Below are positions 10,701 through 21,723 of a DNA stretch of 64,000 nt, piece by piece. Position 1 is the stretch's first letter; each line of letters starts with the position of its first letter. A program made the position numbers and the translations under genes. A model generated the notes under the pieces. That model ran no database searches. It was not told where the DNA came from and was given only the letters and a program-made list of their open reading frames with translations. The stretch comes from Myrmaecium sp. VS I D KN 1 (taxonomy: Eukaryota > Ascomycota > Dothideomycetes > Valsariales > Valsariaceae), in the NCBI GenBank assembly GCA_019775845.1, contig JADQAV010000008.1:434001-498000 (forward strand). The letters are read 5' to 3'.

Positions 10701-11618
10701 TGTGATTGAGGTTGGTGTGGTGTGGTGAGGTGTGTGAGAGAAGGTGGACTGGTGGGAGGGAGAGGTGTTTGTATGAGAAGCGGTGGAGGGGTTCGAGCGT
10801 ATCAGTTGAAGATTTCCTGATCGGGGATAGTCGAGAGAAGGTCAGAGAATCGGACGGTTCACGGAGGATTGGTGTCCTTGGAATGATTAGATAGAGAGGT
10901 GGTGAGAGAGATGCAACAGAGTACGAGTACTACAGTATGGAAAAAGAAGGGACGTCCACGACAGCGGCCCTGTACCATCGGATTTATATACAGACAGGCC
11001 CTCCGCGGCGTCGAGTTCTAGGTCGCGCGCATTACATGAGCAAGCACGGCGAGCTCCCACGGCTCCGTGCTGGATTACGCTACTCCCCAAGCAAAATTTG
11101 CGGGCCGAAGGTCGACGCCTTCTATCATAAGTGGACCCTGGTCGCGGATTCGCCGTCGGCCACTGGCTGGGCCCCCCCGGGCTGGCGCGAGTCATCGACC
11201 CCTGGCCTGACGAACGTGAGGGATCGGGAGGCGGGCGGATCTGATAACCGCCAGATTACGGATGTGCCTTTCTGCTTTCTAGGATATTCCAGGCCTAGCC
11301 CGTCACTTCTTACAAAGTCGTCTTCACCCAGACCGAACGGACCCTATTTTCCATTATACATATCTACAGAGCGCTCCATCAATGTATTCGACTACGGTAG
11401 TACGGGTAACCACCTCGATAGGTCAGTGAAGCTGACTATAGGTATCGCAAAATATCAATATCTTCATCATGTACTACTCGATCCTTGTACAGAGTGGGTA
11501 GATCGAGGTGCCCATCTGCCGTGCCAGTTGCAATGCTATGTACTCCTTGTTGAACATACTAAATCTATCCCAACGGTTTGTAGCTTTCACACTTCATATA
11601 GACAACCTACATAACCAT
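10701..11618. other. Intergenic region, no gene seen
   Basis: About 0.9 kb between the peroxiredoxin start and the 3' end of the transporter gene. An open frame of 225 codons on the plus strand has no recognisable domain and looks fortuitous. The first few hundred bases are probably the peroxiredoxin promoter. Confidence 0.45.
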
Positions 11619-13770
11619 TCACGCCGCACCCGCCAACCGCCACGCTCGCACCGGCAAGGCCTGCAATTTCAGTGCTGCCGGCTTGATATACCCCCAGAAC
11701 GTCACCACGCCAAAGATGATGCACAGAACGTTGACGATGTAGAACCCGTCCCGCGTGATGTTGCATGTCCCTCCGCCCGCCTTGCACTGGTTCTGCGCCT
11801 CCGGCCCGACGCAGGAGAAAGGCTGGGTGATGAGCTCGCCCTTGAAATCAGGCGGCGCCTGCGCAGGAGGCACGCAGGTGGCTTCGGTGAAGAAGTCGAC
11901 GAACTTCAGGACGAAGTACCGCGGGAACGTTCCGCCAAGATTGGACACCCTGGTCAAATGTCAGCAACGCGTGATCGCGCGCCTAAATGGCGTGTAGAGC
12001 GCTTGCCAGGGAATACTTACGTGGCTAACAAAGTCATGTATGTTCCTCCGATGACGGGGTCGGAGATCTTCGCGTGGAAGGCGGAGACTGCGACGAACAT
12101 CACCGTGTTCATGAATGTCGAGAAGATGTGTTCCACAATGACAGTGAGCAGGTACCATGTTGTCACCCCGCCCGCCGGGAATATCATGACTACCAGTTGG
12201 GCGAAACCGGCGGCTAGAAGCCTTCCCACGAATGCCCAGCACCATACCTGCATCGCCGAATAATCCTGGCACCACTTGGCGGCATAATAACCTAACGATA
12301 TCTCGAAGGGGAAATCAATCAGCACGGTCAGAGCTAGATCCTCTTGACTGAACCCTTTGTCCAGAAGCTTCAAGTTGGTGACGGCGTCGTTCGCTTGGAA
12401 GCCAATCTTGGCTATCAAGTGAATGATGATGAGAGTTTGGATGTTCTTCAGTTTCAGAATCCCACCCATTGTCCTGTAGACCTCCATGATCCCGTCATTG
12501 TTCTTTGTCCTCTCTTCGCGCTTCAATACCGCGAGGCCAAGGGTGATAACAAGGTATGCCCAACCCCAGAATCGGAGGTACCCGGGCAGCGTTATAAGAC
12601 CTTCAGCCGACGGGGAGTTCGCTGGTCGGAACCACTTGTTGGAGAAATCGGCAGAATTGAAAGCAAGGAAAATCGTGTAAGACAAAAATTGGCCAGCCGT
12701 GAGGCCTACGCTTTGGGCGGTCGATGCGAAGGAAATATTCTCGTGGGACAATAGCGTGAGCGCCCAGCCTAGTAATTGTTAGAAAGAAGAGTCCAGTACA
12801 CCCATTTCACGCGCGTGGATCTCTTACCATCGACAGCGATATCCTGAGTGGCGCACATGAAAACGAGCGAAAACCACCACCACGTGAAGTTCCAGACATC
12901 GCCAGAATGACCGCTACCAGCAGCATTCATCATTGCTTCGACGTGTCCGCTGAGCCATAACATGCCCAGGCCAGACAGCGTCTGGATCGGTAGAATCCAG
13001 CTCTTTCTCCTGCCCAGCTTCGGGGTCCAAATCGCGTCGACAATGGGGCTCCACAGCAGCTTGAGCGAGTATGGATACGAGGCCAGGGAGAAGACGCCAA
13101 TCTCGCTGTAGGAAACATGCGACTTCAATAAGAAGGGCACCGAGCCGCTCGCGAGACCCATTGGAATGCCCTGGAGGAAGTAGAGGAGAACAAGAAGAAG
13201 AAAATTCCTCCGGTCCTGCCTCGGGAGCTCAAAGAAACCCTTGGAAGAGGAATCCTGCTCAGGCGGCGGCACCGGGTCATCCAAGTTGATGCTGTGCCTG
13301 CTCATCAACGAGGCCGCCGGGCTGTCGAGGGACGCATGCTTGCGTCGTTGTTCCAGTCCGATCATCGCACCGCTGGCATGCCCACTGGGGGACTGCCCTG
13401 GTTCTGGAGAACTTGACCGACCCGATCTAGCAACGTTGGGCGACTTGCTCTTTCTTCTGCCCATCTGAAACGTGGTGTTTTCGTCTGCCTCGCTCGAGTC
13501 CTCCCAATCGCGGTCAAGCTGATCTTGTGAAGTCCGTAAGTGCAAGGGTTCAGGTCTGCCTCTGCGAGAAGGGCGCGAGGAACCGCTGTCGTGACCACTA
13601 TCAGGGGTGGCCTGGGACAGGCGTTCGAGCTCGAGGCTGTCTTCTGCGCGGCGTGTAGATCTTGTCGCACTGCTTTGCTGCTGCTGGGCGACGTGTGTAG
13701 GAGGAAAAGACGTGTCAGAGAGAGGAGTGGGAATGTAGGAAGGGAGCGATGTGCCTTGCGGGGTAGGCAT
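11619..13770 (-). CDS. Acetyl-CoA transporter-like MFS protein (SLC33A1/AT-1 family)
   Basis: Exons 13770-12828, 12768-12021 and 11949-11619 give about 673 residues. The first ~190 residues are Ser/Arg-rich and hydrophilic, then a multi-spanning membrane protein begins at DRRNFLLLVLLYFLQGIPMG. Hallmarks of the AT-1 family follow: GSVPFLLK, SYPYSLKLLWSPIVDAIW, GRRKSWILPIQ, CATQDIAVDGWALTLL, FGWAYL-like RFWGWAYLVITL, and a luminal Cys-rich loop (CVPP...CVGPE..NQCKAGGGTC) before the last helices. In animals AT-1 imports acetyl-CoA into the ER lumen for lysine acetylation; in fungi the family is conserved but less studied. Hence an ER or secretory-membrane location is inferred from the family. 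Introns are 59 and 71 nt. The ATG at 13770 is the first in frame. Confidence 0.88.
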
Positions 13771-14264
13771 CCATGTGATGAGGGGAGAAGGCTCTCTGGG
13801 TAGACGGGCAGAAGTGAACAGCTATTTAGTGCGGGCGATGATGTACAGATCGCGCTTGGCCCTAGATCAGGAACGTGTCCTGTTCGATTTGTAAGGTAAG
13901 GCTGCGACAAACAACATGAAATTGGATCAGTTCTGTTCGCAGGTGGACGGAATAATTGAAGGTCGGACAAAGAGTGTGCGTAGCATACTGGAAGATTATG
14001 TGTGAGAGACCGTAACCAGGGGCGGCAACTCTAAATCACAAAGCGGCCCTTTGAGACGCTTTTTGAGATGATGTCCTCTCGCCGTTTCACCTCCGCCGCC
14101 CCACGTGAGTCTGGGGATCGGCTCCGCGGCTGGCCCCGGTGTTGTTGCATCGAGGATTCCCCGGCCTTGCGGTGAAAATCAACACCACACGTTGAAGCGC
14201 GCGACACACCTCTAATCCCCAATCATATACGCAGACATTCATAATCCTAGAAACCATCAGAGCT
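13771..14264. promoter_or_regulatory. Divergent spacer between transporter and CENP-O genes
   Basis: About 490 bases separate two divergently transcribed genes, so both promoters must lie here. I see no distinctive repeated motif. Confidence 0.4.
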
Positions 14265-15388
14265 ATGGAGGACATCGTAGTTCCAGATTCGCAAGTGGAG
14301 AATGATATCGCTACAATTCGCATGCAAAGTACTGTGTTACTCCAGCACATCTCATCAGTAGGGGTCGAATGGAAGTACTGACCACAGCTTCCAGTACAAT
14401 CATTACGCCAGCGCCGCTCTCAGTTATCCGGACTCCTCCTCTCCTTGCCGCGAACCGGCGAATGTCTCCAACGCGCCAAAGCACGATCGGCCGTTCCAGC
14501 GCCCTCCCTTGACCATGCCCTCCGTCTCCTCGATAAGCAGACGAAGCAGAACCTAGAAAACACCTATCGCATATGCGCCGGCGTGACGGCTTTCCAGGTG
14601 AAGGATCCAGATCCCCATGCAGTCGATGAGGGATGCGTTCTAGGCACTCGGATCGAAGTTTGTGTGGACGGTACGGCATACCGCAAGCGGTCCCCCTGGG
14701 CGCATATCCAACCAGCAACTAACAGCCCCTGTCAGGCAAATACATAACTCCATACTACATCCTTCTCAACCGCCCTCACCCAGCTTCGAATGCTCTCCGA
14801 ATCCATAAGCACACCATCCCTCCTTCGATCCCTCTTTCCTCCCTTGCAGCTCGATGCCTTCCACAGCCAGACCCAGGAACCGCAGGTTCCAGCGACACGG
14901 CCGCCCAGAACCTACATCGTCTACTCCGGGAAGTCCGGCGGGAGCTGGTATCGCGCCACTTGCGCCTCCACGCGATTGCAAAGCTGCGCCAGGAGGCAGG
15001 ACTAAAGAGCGAAGCGAATCCGGAGAGTCTCGAGTTTCCACAGACGCTCGAGGAGGAAGGGTCTGAGGAGCTGCAGCCAAGTACCGCGAGAGATGTACGG
15101 CGGGAGCAAGGCAAGGGCGCAATCGCTGATATCAGAGCTGATTTCGAGGGCCGCGATGTGCGGATCTCGTTCAGCGATGGCAGAATCGCGAGGCTGAAGC
15201 TCGCAAGGAATGGAAAGATTGAGAAAGCTGTTGTGCGGGAGCTGGGCGATGAGCACAAGGGTGAGAGAGATTGGGCAACGGAGAAGAAGATCATGGCTGC
15301 GAATGCGAGGATCGAAGGGCTCGTTCAAAGGTTGTTAGGGAAGGAGGCGGAGATAAACGGCGAGCACTCCGAGGACGACCTGTCATAG
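14265..15388 (+). CDS. MCM21: Kinetochore protein CENP-O/Mcm21
   Basis: Exons 14265-14328, 14395-14670 and 14736-15388 give about 330 residues. The N-terminus MEDIVVPDSQVENDIATI runs into a short coiled segment (IQSLRQRRSQLSGLLLSL) across intron 1, as in fungal Mcm21. The conserved RWD-like core is NTYRICAGVTAFQV, GTRIEVCVDGKYITPYYILL and HTIPSFIPLSSL, followed by RELVSRHLRLHAIAKL and a C-terminal DVRISFSDGRIARLKLARNG strand pair. CENP-O is part of the constitutive centromere-associated network (COMA in yeast), linking the inner and outer kinetochore. The acceptor of intron 1 was chosen at TTCCAG/TACAAT because the alternative six bases earlier breaks the coiled segment. The C-terminal tail is charged. 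The gene overlaps no neighbour. Confidence 0.85.
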
Positions 15389-15741
15389 AGCAACACCTGA
15401 GTAATTACAAACGGATTTGCAAAACCTTCAAGGGACATCCTGCATTAATTGAGCACCCATGAGTCGCCTTGACTTCGAGGTGCCCAGGACGGGTAGTGGT
15501 CGCATGGAGCGAATGTATGATTCCGACAATCGACATGACGCTCCGTTGCACTACGAGCACCAGTTCACCAATGACCGAAACACATTTTCCTCTAACCCGT
15601 GGTATCAAGGCCGCAAAGAGAAATTAGGTCTTGTGCATGTCGACCCTAGGTACAATGCGGCATGGAAAAATGCCTGAAAGAGCCCATGAAAATTTCGCAT
15701 ACACGCCAACCAGCAACAACCAGCCCAAACTTTTTCTCCGC
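15389..15741. other. Convergent 3' spacer
   Basis: About 350 bases between the stops of the CENP-O and eL21 genes, presumably both 3' untranslated regions. Nothing else recognised. Confidence 0.4.
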
Positions 15742-16361
15742 TTAGATGGTGGTCTCGTAAGGAATAGGGGTGATGGTCTCGGGGTGGTTGTCCTTGGCGG
15801 AGACGGTCCTGGCCTCACGGGGCTGGGCGGGCTGCCTCTTGAGGTTGAGGTGGGTGCCCTCAGCCTTAGCCTGCCTCTTCTTCGCAGCGTTCTCCTTGAC
15901 GCGGACAAGGAACTCCTCTCGCGAGCGGGAGTGCTTGACGTGCTCGATGCGGACGTTGACGCGCTTCTCGAGGTAGCGGTTGCCGACCTGCTTGTAGAGG
16001 ATGACGCCGACAGCGGACTTGGTCACGTTGTAGACGATACCGGTCTTGCCGTGGTAGACCTTGTAGGGCATACTGTGCTACAAGTCAGCCATTCCCATTC
16101 CTGTATCCGTACATCCCGCCCGGGCAGGATTTCCACAGTTTTACTGACCCCTTCTGGACGGCACCGTTGGCAACGACATCGACGATATCACCAACCCTGT
16201 GATCATAATCAGCCTTGAATGCCTCCGGCTGCTATTTTCCGACCGGCGACAACGAACCTGTAGGTCTTCATGTATGTGGAGAGAGGGATGGCGCCATGGT
16301 TCTTGAAGCCACGGCTGAAGGCGTAGCGCGTACCGGCACGAAGACCTGCGGAGTGACCCAT
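15742..16361 (-). CDS. RPL21: 60S ribosomal protein eL21
   Basis: Exons 16361-16258, 16196-16149 and 16072-15742 give 160 residues, exactly the family length. The sequence starts [20 protein letters not shown], continues [20 protein letters not shown] and [20 protein letters not shown], and ends [14 protein letters not shown], all diagnostic for eL21. It is a structural protein of the large cytosolic ribosomal subunit. Both introns interrupt the conserved N-terminal third; the second uses donor GTCAGT, and the small middle exon encodes only [15 protein letters not shown] plus split codons. The start lies about 285 bases from the divergently oriented uS4 gene, so the two ribosomal genes probably share a promoter region. 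Confidence 0.97.
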
Positions 16362-16646
16362 TGCGAAGGTAGGTTGGTGATCTGTTTGATGGAGGATGAG
16401 CGTCTGCGTCGGTTCGAGGAGGAGAAAATGTTGCGACTCACGGTTTTGCTGGTTTGTCGGGTTAGTTGTCGGTCTCGCCTTCCTCGTGATGCTCTTCTCG
16501 CTTTGCAAGTGCGAAATGTCGTGCGGGATCTCGCTTGTTTGTGCGGCGAAACGTTTTGCCGGGCCACTAATCCGCGAACCTTCAACACCAAAATTGATTC
16601 TTGATTCTCCTTGGATTGTTCAACCTCGATATCGCCCAACGACAAA
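16362..16646. promoter_or_regulatory. Shared divergent promoter of eL21 and uS4
   Basis: This 285-base spacer holds both 5' regions of the ribosomal protein pair. A GGGTTAG heptamer lies at 16459-16465 (plus strand); its complement CTAACCC also resembles an intron branch point (CTAAC), and the 5' leader of eL21 may hold an intron here, so a regulatory reading is uncertain. Confidence 0.6.
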
Positions 16647-17573
16647 ATGTAAGCACACCCAAGCGCATGTCAAATTTCGGCATTCGAGGTGCTCAACGAC
16701 GATCGCGACCGTCAAGCATCGTATACCGCATCTCGAATGCCGCAATTTGCATCGTACACTTCCTGCTGAAACCTCTGCTAACACCTTCCTTAGGGCGCCG
16801 CGCAGCTACTCCAAGACCTACAAGGTTCCCAGGCGTCCCTTCGAGTCCGCTCGTCTGTACGTACAATCTTCCTTCGGCCACTGAGCTAGAGCTTGTCTCT
16901 ACTTATGTCGAGGAATACGAAGTTAATGGTTGGATAGGGACTCTGAGTTGAAGCTCGTCGGTGAATACGGTCTCCGCAACAAGCGTGAGGTCTGGCGTGT
17001 CGCCCTCACCCTTTCCAAGATTCGTCGTGCTGCCCGGTATGCTCAATATCCTACCAAATTAGCTGGGTCATTTTTTCCTTTCAACACTCCCGGCTAACAA
17101 GCTTCCAGTCAGCTTCTTACCCTCGACGAGAAGGACCCCAAGCGTCTCTTCGAAGGCAATGCCTTGATTCGCCGTCTCGTCCGTGTCGGTGTCCTTGACG
17201 AGTCCCGCATGAAGCTCGATTACGTCTTGGCCCTTAAGCTTGAGGACTTCTTGGAGCGCCGTCTCCAGACTTGCGTCTACAAGCTCGGTCTTGCCAAGTC
17301 CATCCACCACGCCCGTGTCCTGATCCGTCAGCGCCACATCCGGTACGCTCTCCATCATTCCCGGCTGCGGAGTTCTCGACTAACCCCCCATGTAGCGTCG
17401 GCAAGCAGATCGTCAACGTTCCTTCCTACGTTGTCCGTCTCGACTCCCAGAAGCACATCGACTTCGCTCTCACCTCTCCCTTCGGTGGCGGGCGCCCCGG
17501 CCGTGTCAGGAGAAAGAAGGCCAAGGCTGCCGAGAAGAAGGACGACGAGGGCGAGGAGGAGGACGAGGAGTAG
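16647..17573 (+). CDS. RPS9: 40S ribosomal protein uS4 (Rps9)
   Basis: Exons 16647-16648, 16794-16856, 16938-17036, 17109-17342 and 17396-17573 give 191 residues, the usual length. The start codon itself is split: the coding part of exon 1 is only AT, and the G comes after a 145-base intron with donor GTAAGC. The protein reads [20 protein letters not shown], then [20 protein letters not shown], the S4 RNA-binding segment [22 protein letters not shown], and ends in an acidic EEEDEE tail after [14 protein letters not shown]. uS4 binds 18S rRNA early in small-subunit assembly and lines the mRNA entry channel. The downstream half uses strongly preferred codons, as expected of a ribosomal gene. 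It is transcribed away from the eL21 gene. Confidence 0.96.
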
Positions 17574-19572
17574 ATTCTCCATTGTCGTTGAAGGAAATGG
17601 AATGACTACCAGGAGTTCCGGTTCCGGGTGTAGTCCTATCAAAAATTCATGGGTTCTTGTAGGGTCTGTAATGGAAAGCATTGAGCCCTTGCGCCATATA
17701 CCCTCTTGTTCGATACGAACAGTGCAACGAAAGTAAAAACTACGACTGAAAAGGTTTCGTCCTGATCGTTCCAATGAACCAAATCGTGCCACCGCCTCCT
17801 TTAATCTGCCCCTCCTCAACCTCCTTAGTATTACGTCGTCCTCACCTTCCATGTGAGACCGTGCGTTTGTCAAGGCAGGGAGATGTAACGCCCACCCTCA
17901 GTCCGCTCTTTCAAGACATTTTTGACCAAATGCTGGAGTCAGCCTGCTTTTCGTCCTTGCAGGTTGTCTGGCGTGGATTGTGGGACATACGTTTTTGGAA
18001 TCACTATAGATACTACTATTGGCTTGATACCTCGTGGCTATTCAATCCAGAACAATATAACCTTTTCGAATCTATCCTTCACACTCTCCGTGACGTACAT
18101 AGCCGGAGCATGCGAACACCTGTATGACGCTTCTTCTCCTCCAAGTCCCTTGGACGTGCACCACGCCCCAACGTCCACCCTCTCGCGGAAACAGAAAACG
18201 AACAGGAGAAAAGGAAATAGCAAGCTCCCTTCCGATCGTCTGACATTTCCCGTCGCGTTTCAAGAAGAAAGCGGACTACCTCTCAATAAAGGAAGCTAGA
18301 AGAGGAAAGGGGAGGAAGGGTAAGGGGAAAAAGGAAAAGAACAAAAAAGGATGAAGGATGAAAGAAGAAACATGAGCGTGAGCATCTATTACATTACAAA
18401 GATCATAATTTTACTTTTCCCCCTTCTTTTCGCCTTCCCCCCTGTCTCCAAAAGAGTCAAAATGAACAGAAAAAACGCCCCCATCGCGTGCTTTGGCGTG
18501 CTGGAAAAGGTGAAACAAGATGTGAAGGTGAAGAGAGGAAAAAGAGCACGCCTGTGCGTACCACCGTAAGCTGCCGCCATTCCAAGCCCCTTTATGATGA
18601 TGGTGATGATGATGTGGAAGATAAACAAGGCCTCTCCAAACAAGGCCTTCGCTGAGGAACGAGGAAAAAAAATGAAGGAACAAAAACAAAAAATAAAGAT
18701 AAGCCCGAATCCCAGGTCCACTGATGCAGATATAAGGTATAACGTGAGAAAAAACGAGGATGGAGGAAAGCAGAAGTGCACCCTTCAACTTCCCGTCCAT
18801 TCCTCTTTCCAAAAAGAATGAGGAAAGGGAGAAGCAAGAAAGAAGGGCAGGACAAAAAGGGATTAAAATCATATAACGGAAAACAAAACGGCCATGGAGA
18901 ACGAGGCCGCGATTGCGAAGTCAAGATGAAAACAGACCGCTCGCTCGCTGCCATCAGGAAGGGAAATAGAGATCCGGGATGATGTTTCTCGCGAAACGAG
19001 AGGCCATAAGAGAAGCCTTTGTAGATGGAGCGACCGCAAAAAGAACCACCGCCTGGTGGCGGAAATGCACCCTATCCCATGTGTACCAAAAACGCCGGTT
19101 CCCCAACGACGCGACGGAGCAGCGCGTCTGCGAGGATGGACCATGGGCCTTAAGCAGGTGTTGTACAGAAAGAATGGCGACGTATATATCGTGCCTTGGT
19201 GTAAACATTGAAGAAAGGAACCGTGAAGTCGTAAGGAGCAATGTGCCACGCGAGTCGTGCACAGGGTGGAGCGTGCTATGGTTCGTAGTCCTTCGAATTT
19301 GCGGTGAAGGAGATCATGTGGTACTGAAGTGTCGGTGCGCTAGCGTTTCCATTCTGTGTCCTTTTGACTTATTTTGAAGGGATTATCGCCGCATGGTCGG
19401 ACTCGCATGACAGCCAGCGCATCCTCAAGACTTAAGTGAGCCTGGCCATCCAACCCGCTGAGATTATCGGCCACGAGTGGGAGGTTGAAGCGGGGTAAGT
19501 GGAGCATGATGAGCGGATCAAAGCGTGCTCAGATCGTTTCCGGATTCCGCGTCGAAAGGATATCCGACCATC
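17574..19572. other. Two-kilobase convergent spacer without a gene
   Basis: Between the stop codons of uS4 and the Sec2-type gene. Positions of about 18180-18960 are purine-rich (many GAAAGG, GAGGAAA, AAAAAG runs) on the plus strand, which opens long but low-complexity frames on the minus strand. None encodes a recognisable protein. Confidence 0.5.
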
Positions 19573-21723
19573 TCAGTCGAATGATCCTGGAATAGCAATA
19601 GAAAGTCTTTCTTTCTTTGGGGGTGAAAGAGGCGGTGGAGACTCGTCGTGGGGATTGGAATATATAGAGCTGGCGTCGTCTAGCCTCGGTGTCCGGTCGG
19701 GCGCACCAAGTCGTTCCTCTTGGTGCTGCTCAGACATCTCTTGGATTCTTCTCTCCTCGGCTTCCCTCTGTTCACTGTCATCACACGCTGGTGGTTTAAC
19801 ACTAGGCTCTGCCTCGAGAACATCCTCCCCATTCGAGCCTCTTTTCTCCATTTCCTTGGAATGAAATGGACCTTGTTCCTTCTGCGGACTGCTGGCCTCA
19901 AGGTTAACTTCAGGGATCACACTGCACGTCTGAGCTGTGTCATCGTTGACCTCTTCGGAAACTTTATGCGCAGAAAATGAGGGGCTACGGGGGCACTCCT
20001 TCGGTTGCATGAATGCCGGGACGACGCCGCCGCCCACTCGGGCCCAGAACATACGTTCCCTTAGCCTGACGCTTTCTTCCCAGGAATTCCTCTGCTCGTC
20101 TTCTGTCTCAGCCCGCCAGTGCCCGTCACGAACCATCCTCAAGAAGCCGACATAGTCGCAAGTCGCTCGAAGACGTCCGAGACAAGGGTCACACAGGGGA
20201 TAACGTTGAGCATCATCGCTTTCGGAAACCCTAAACCGGTGCTTGCGACCATACTGATCACCTTTGCGATTCTCACCACACATCGCGCAAGGGTAGACAG
20301 GCCCATAGAATTTACTGACGGGCGGATGTGGTTCCACAACTAAGGTTCCCGCCGTCATACTGCTGATTACACTTCGGCGGGCAAGCCAAGAGATACCAGG
20401 TGCCAGGTCTAATCGGAGCGTTGGTTCGATATCTTCGACCAGAGCGCGCTTATAAAACTTGTTATCTTTCAATGCGTTACCAGCATTAGCCGGTTCCCGG
20501 GGAGAGGAGCTGATTGTCGTCGAAGATCCGATGATGGGCGAAGATGAAGGTAATGACGTCGACGAGCCGTTAAGCGCACTGATGCCTAGCACATTGAGAC
20601 CGCTGAAATTCCCACTGGCTGCTCGGCTAGAGGGTGCAGATGCTCTTCCAGTCCGAAGGAGCTCTTGAAATTCTTTGTAAGCTGGTCCATCTGCGCGTAG
20701 GATGGGCCTGATCAGATGCGAATAATGTAAGGGATGGTCCGGCTGAAATTCTTCGCCTCCGGATGCAAGCGGAGTTGGGTTGGAAGACTCGAATATTCGA
20801 CTCATTTTATCGTTGGAGGGTATCGCTGGAGTTGAGGGAGCTGTGGACAGCTGAGTACTTGTATCATTGTCTTCTCGATCTGAACTCATTTGCTGCATAA
20901 CAATTTTGAGGTCGTGCAGCTGTTCTTGTTGCGACGCCAAAAGACCCTCGGTGTCCTTGAGTTGGTTCCTGAGTGACTCGTTTCTGCGTTCGGAAGCCTC
21001 GGTCTCTCTGCGAGCGGCTGCTACCATCTTCGCCAAGGTTAGTCAGAACAGCGCCTCACCGAAGACAATCTATCTTACCGTATTGGCTTCCTCAAACAGT
21101 GCCGTTGTGAGGTTTTCCAGCTCAGATTCAATCCTTCTTTTCTCTTTTTCGACGGTAAGCTTCTGTTTCCGTTCTTCAGCAAGCTCATCCTGCAGACTCC
21201 TTTGCATCTTGTCGTAAGTTTCTTTGGTGACCAGAAGCCCCTTCGATACCCTCTCCTCATAATCGCGATTAGAAGCCTCCAGCTGAGCGAGGCGTTCTCG
21301 CGCAGCCTGTAACTCTTGCCGCGTTGCTTGTAAGGCATCGTCTAGTGTTGTTTGATGGTTGATCGCGTTGATAAGCTTGGTGCTCAGTGTGGCGACTTCA
21401 TTGCTTAGGTCTGGATGCTGGGTGGAATCGGAAGAGCTATGTCTTGCAAGGTTCGGAGTGGGCGCTCGAGGATCAGGGAGTGTATTGAGGTCGGATTCGG
21501 CGCGCAAAAGGGGTGGCGGAGAGGGCGAACTGCCGGAAAGCATGGCCGCCATCTTGCTCAGCTGGGGGGTAGATTTCGAATGCGAAACGGATTTTGTAAC
21601 AGGCATCCTGGAGCTTGGCGATAAAGAGCGGACTTGGGAAGATACGGAGCGCTGTGAGGTAGTGGCTGGCCCACTGGAGTGTGGCCAGCTAGGCATATAG
21701 AAGAAGCTGTTGCTTAAGGACAT
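19573..21723 (-). CDS. SEC2: Sec2-type Rab GTPase exchange factor
   Basis: Exons 21723-21079 and 21027-19573 give about 699 residues. Residues about 105-280 form a long coiled coil (NEVATLSTKLINAINHQ, LEASNRDYEERVSKGL, ELENLTTALFEEANTMVAAA); the last is the core motif of the Sec2 exchange domain that activates the Rab Sec4, and the 51-nt intron falls inside it. Further on, GPVYPCAMCGE and YPLCDPCLGRLRATCDYVGF form the conserved Cys-rich region also seen in Rabin8/GRAB relatives, followed by FLRMVRDGHWRAE and FWARVGGGVVPAFM. The C-terminus is acidic and Pro/Ser-rich. The known role is to recruit and activate Sec4 on secretory vesicles moving to the growing hyphal tip. The ATG at 21723 (MSLSNSFFYMP) is the first in frame. 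Confidence 0.9.
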
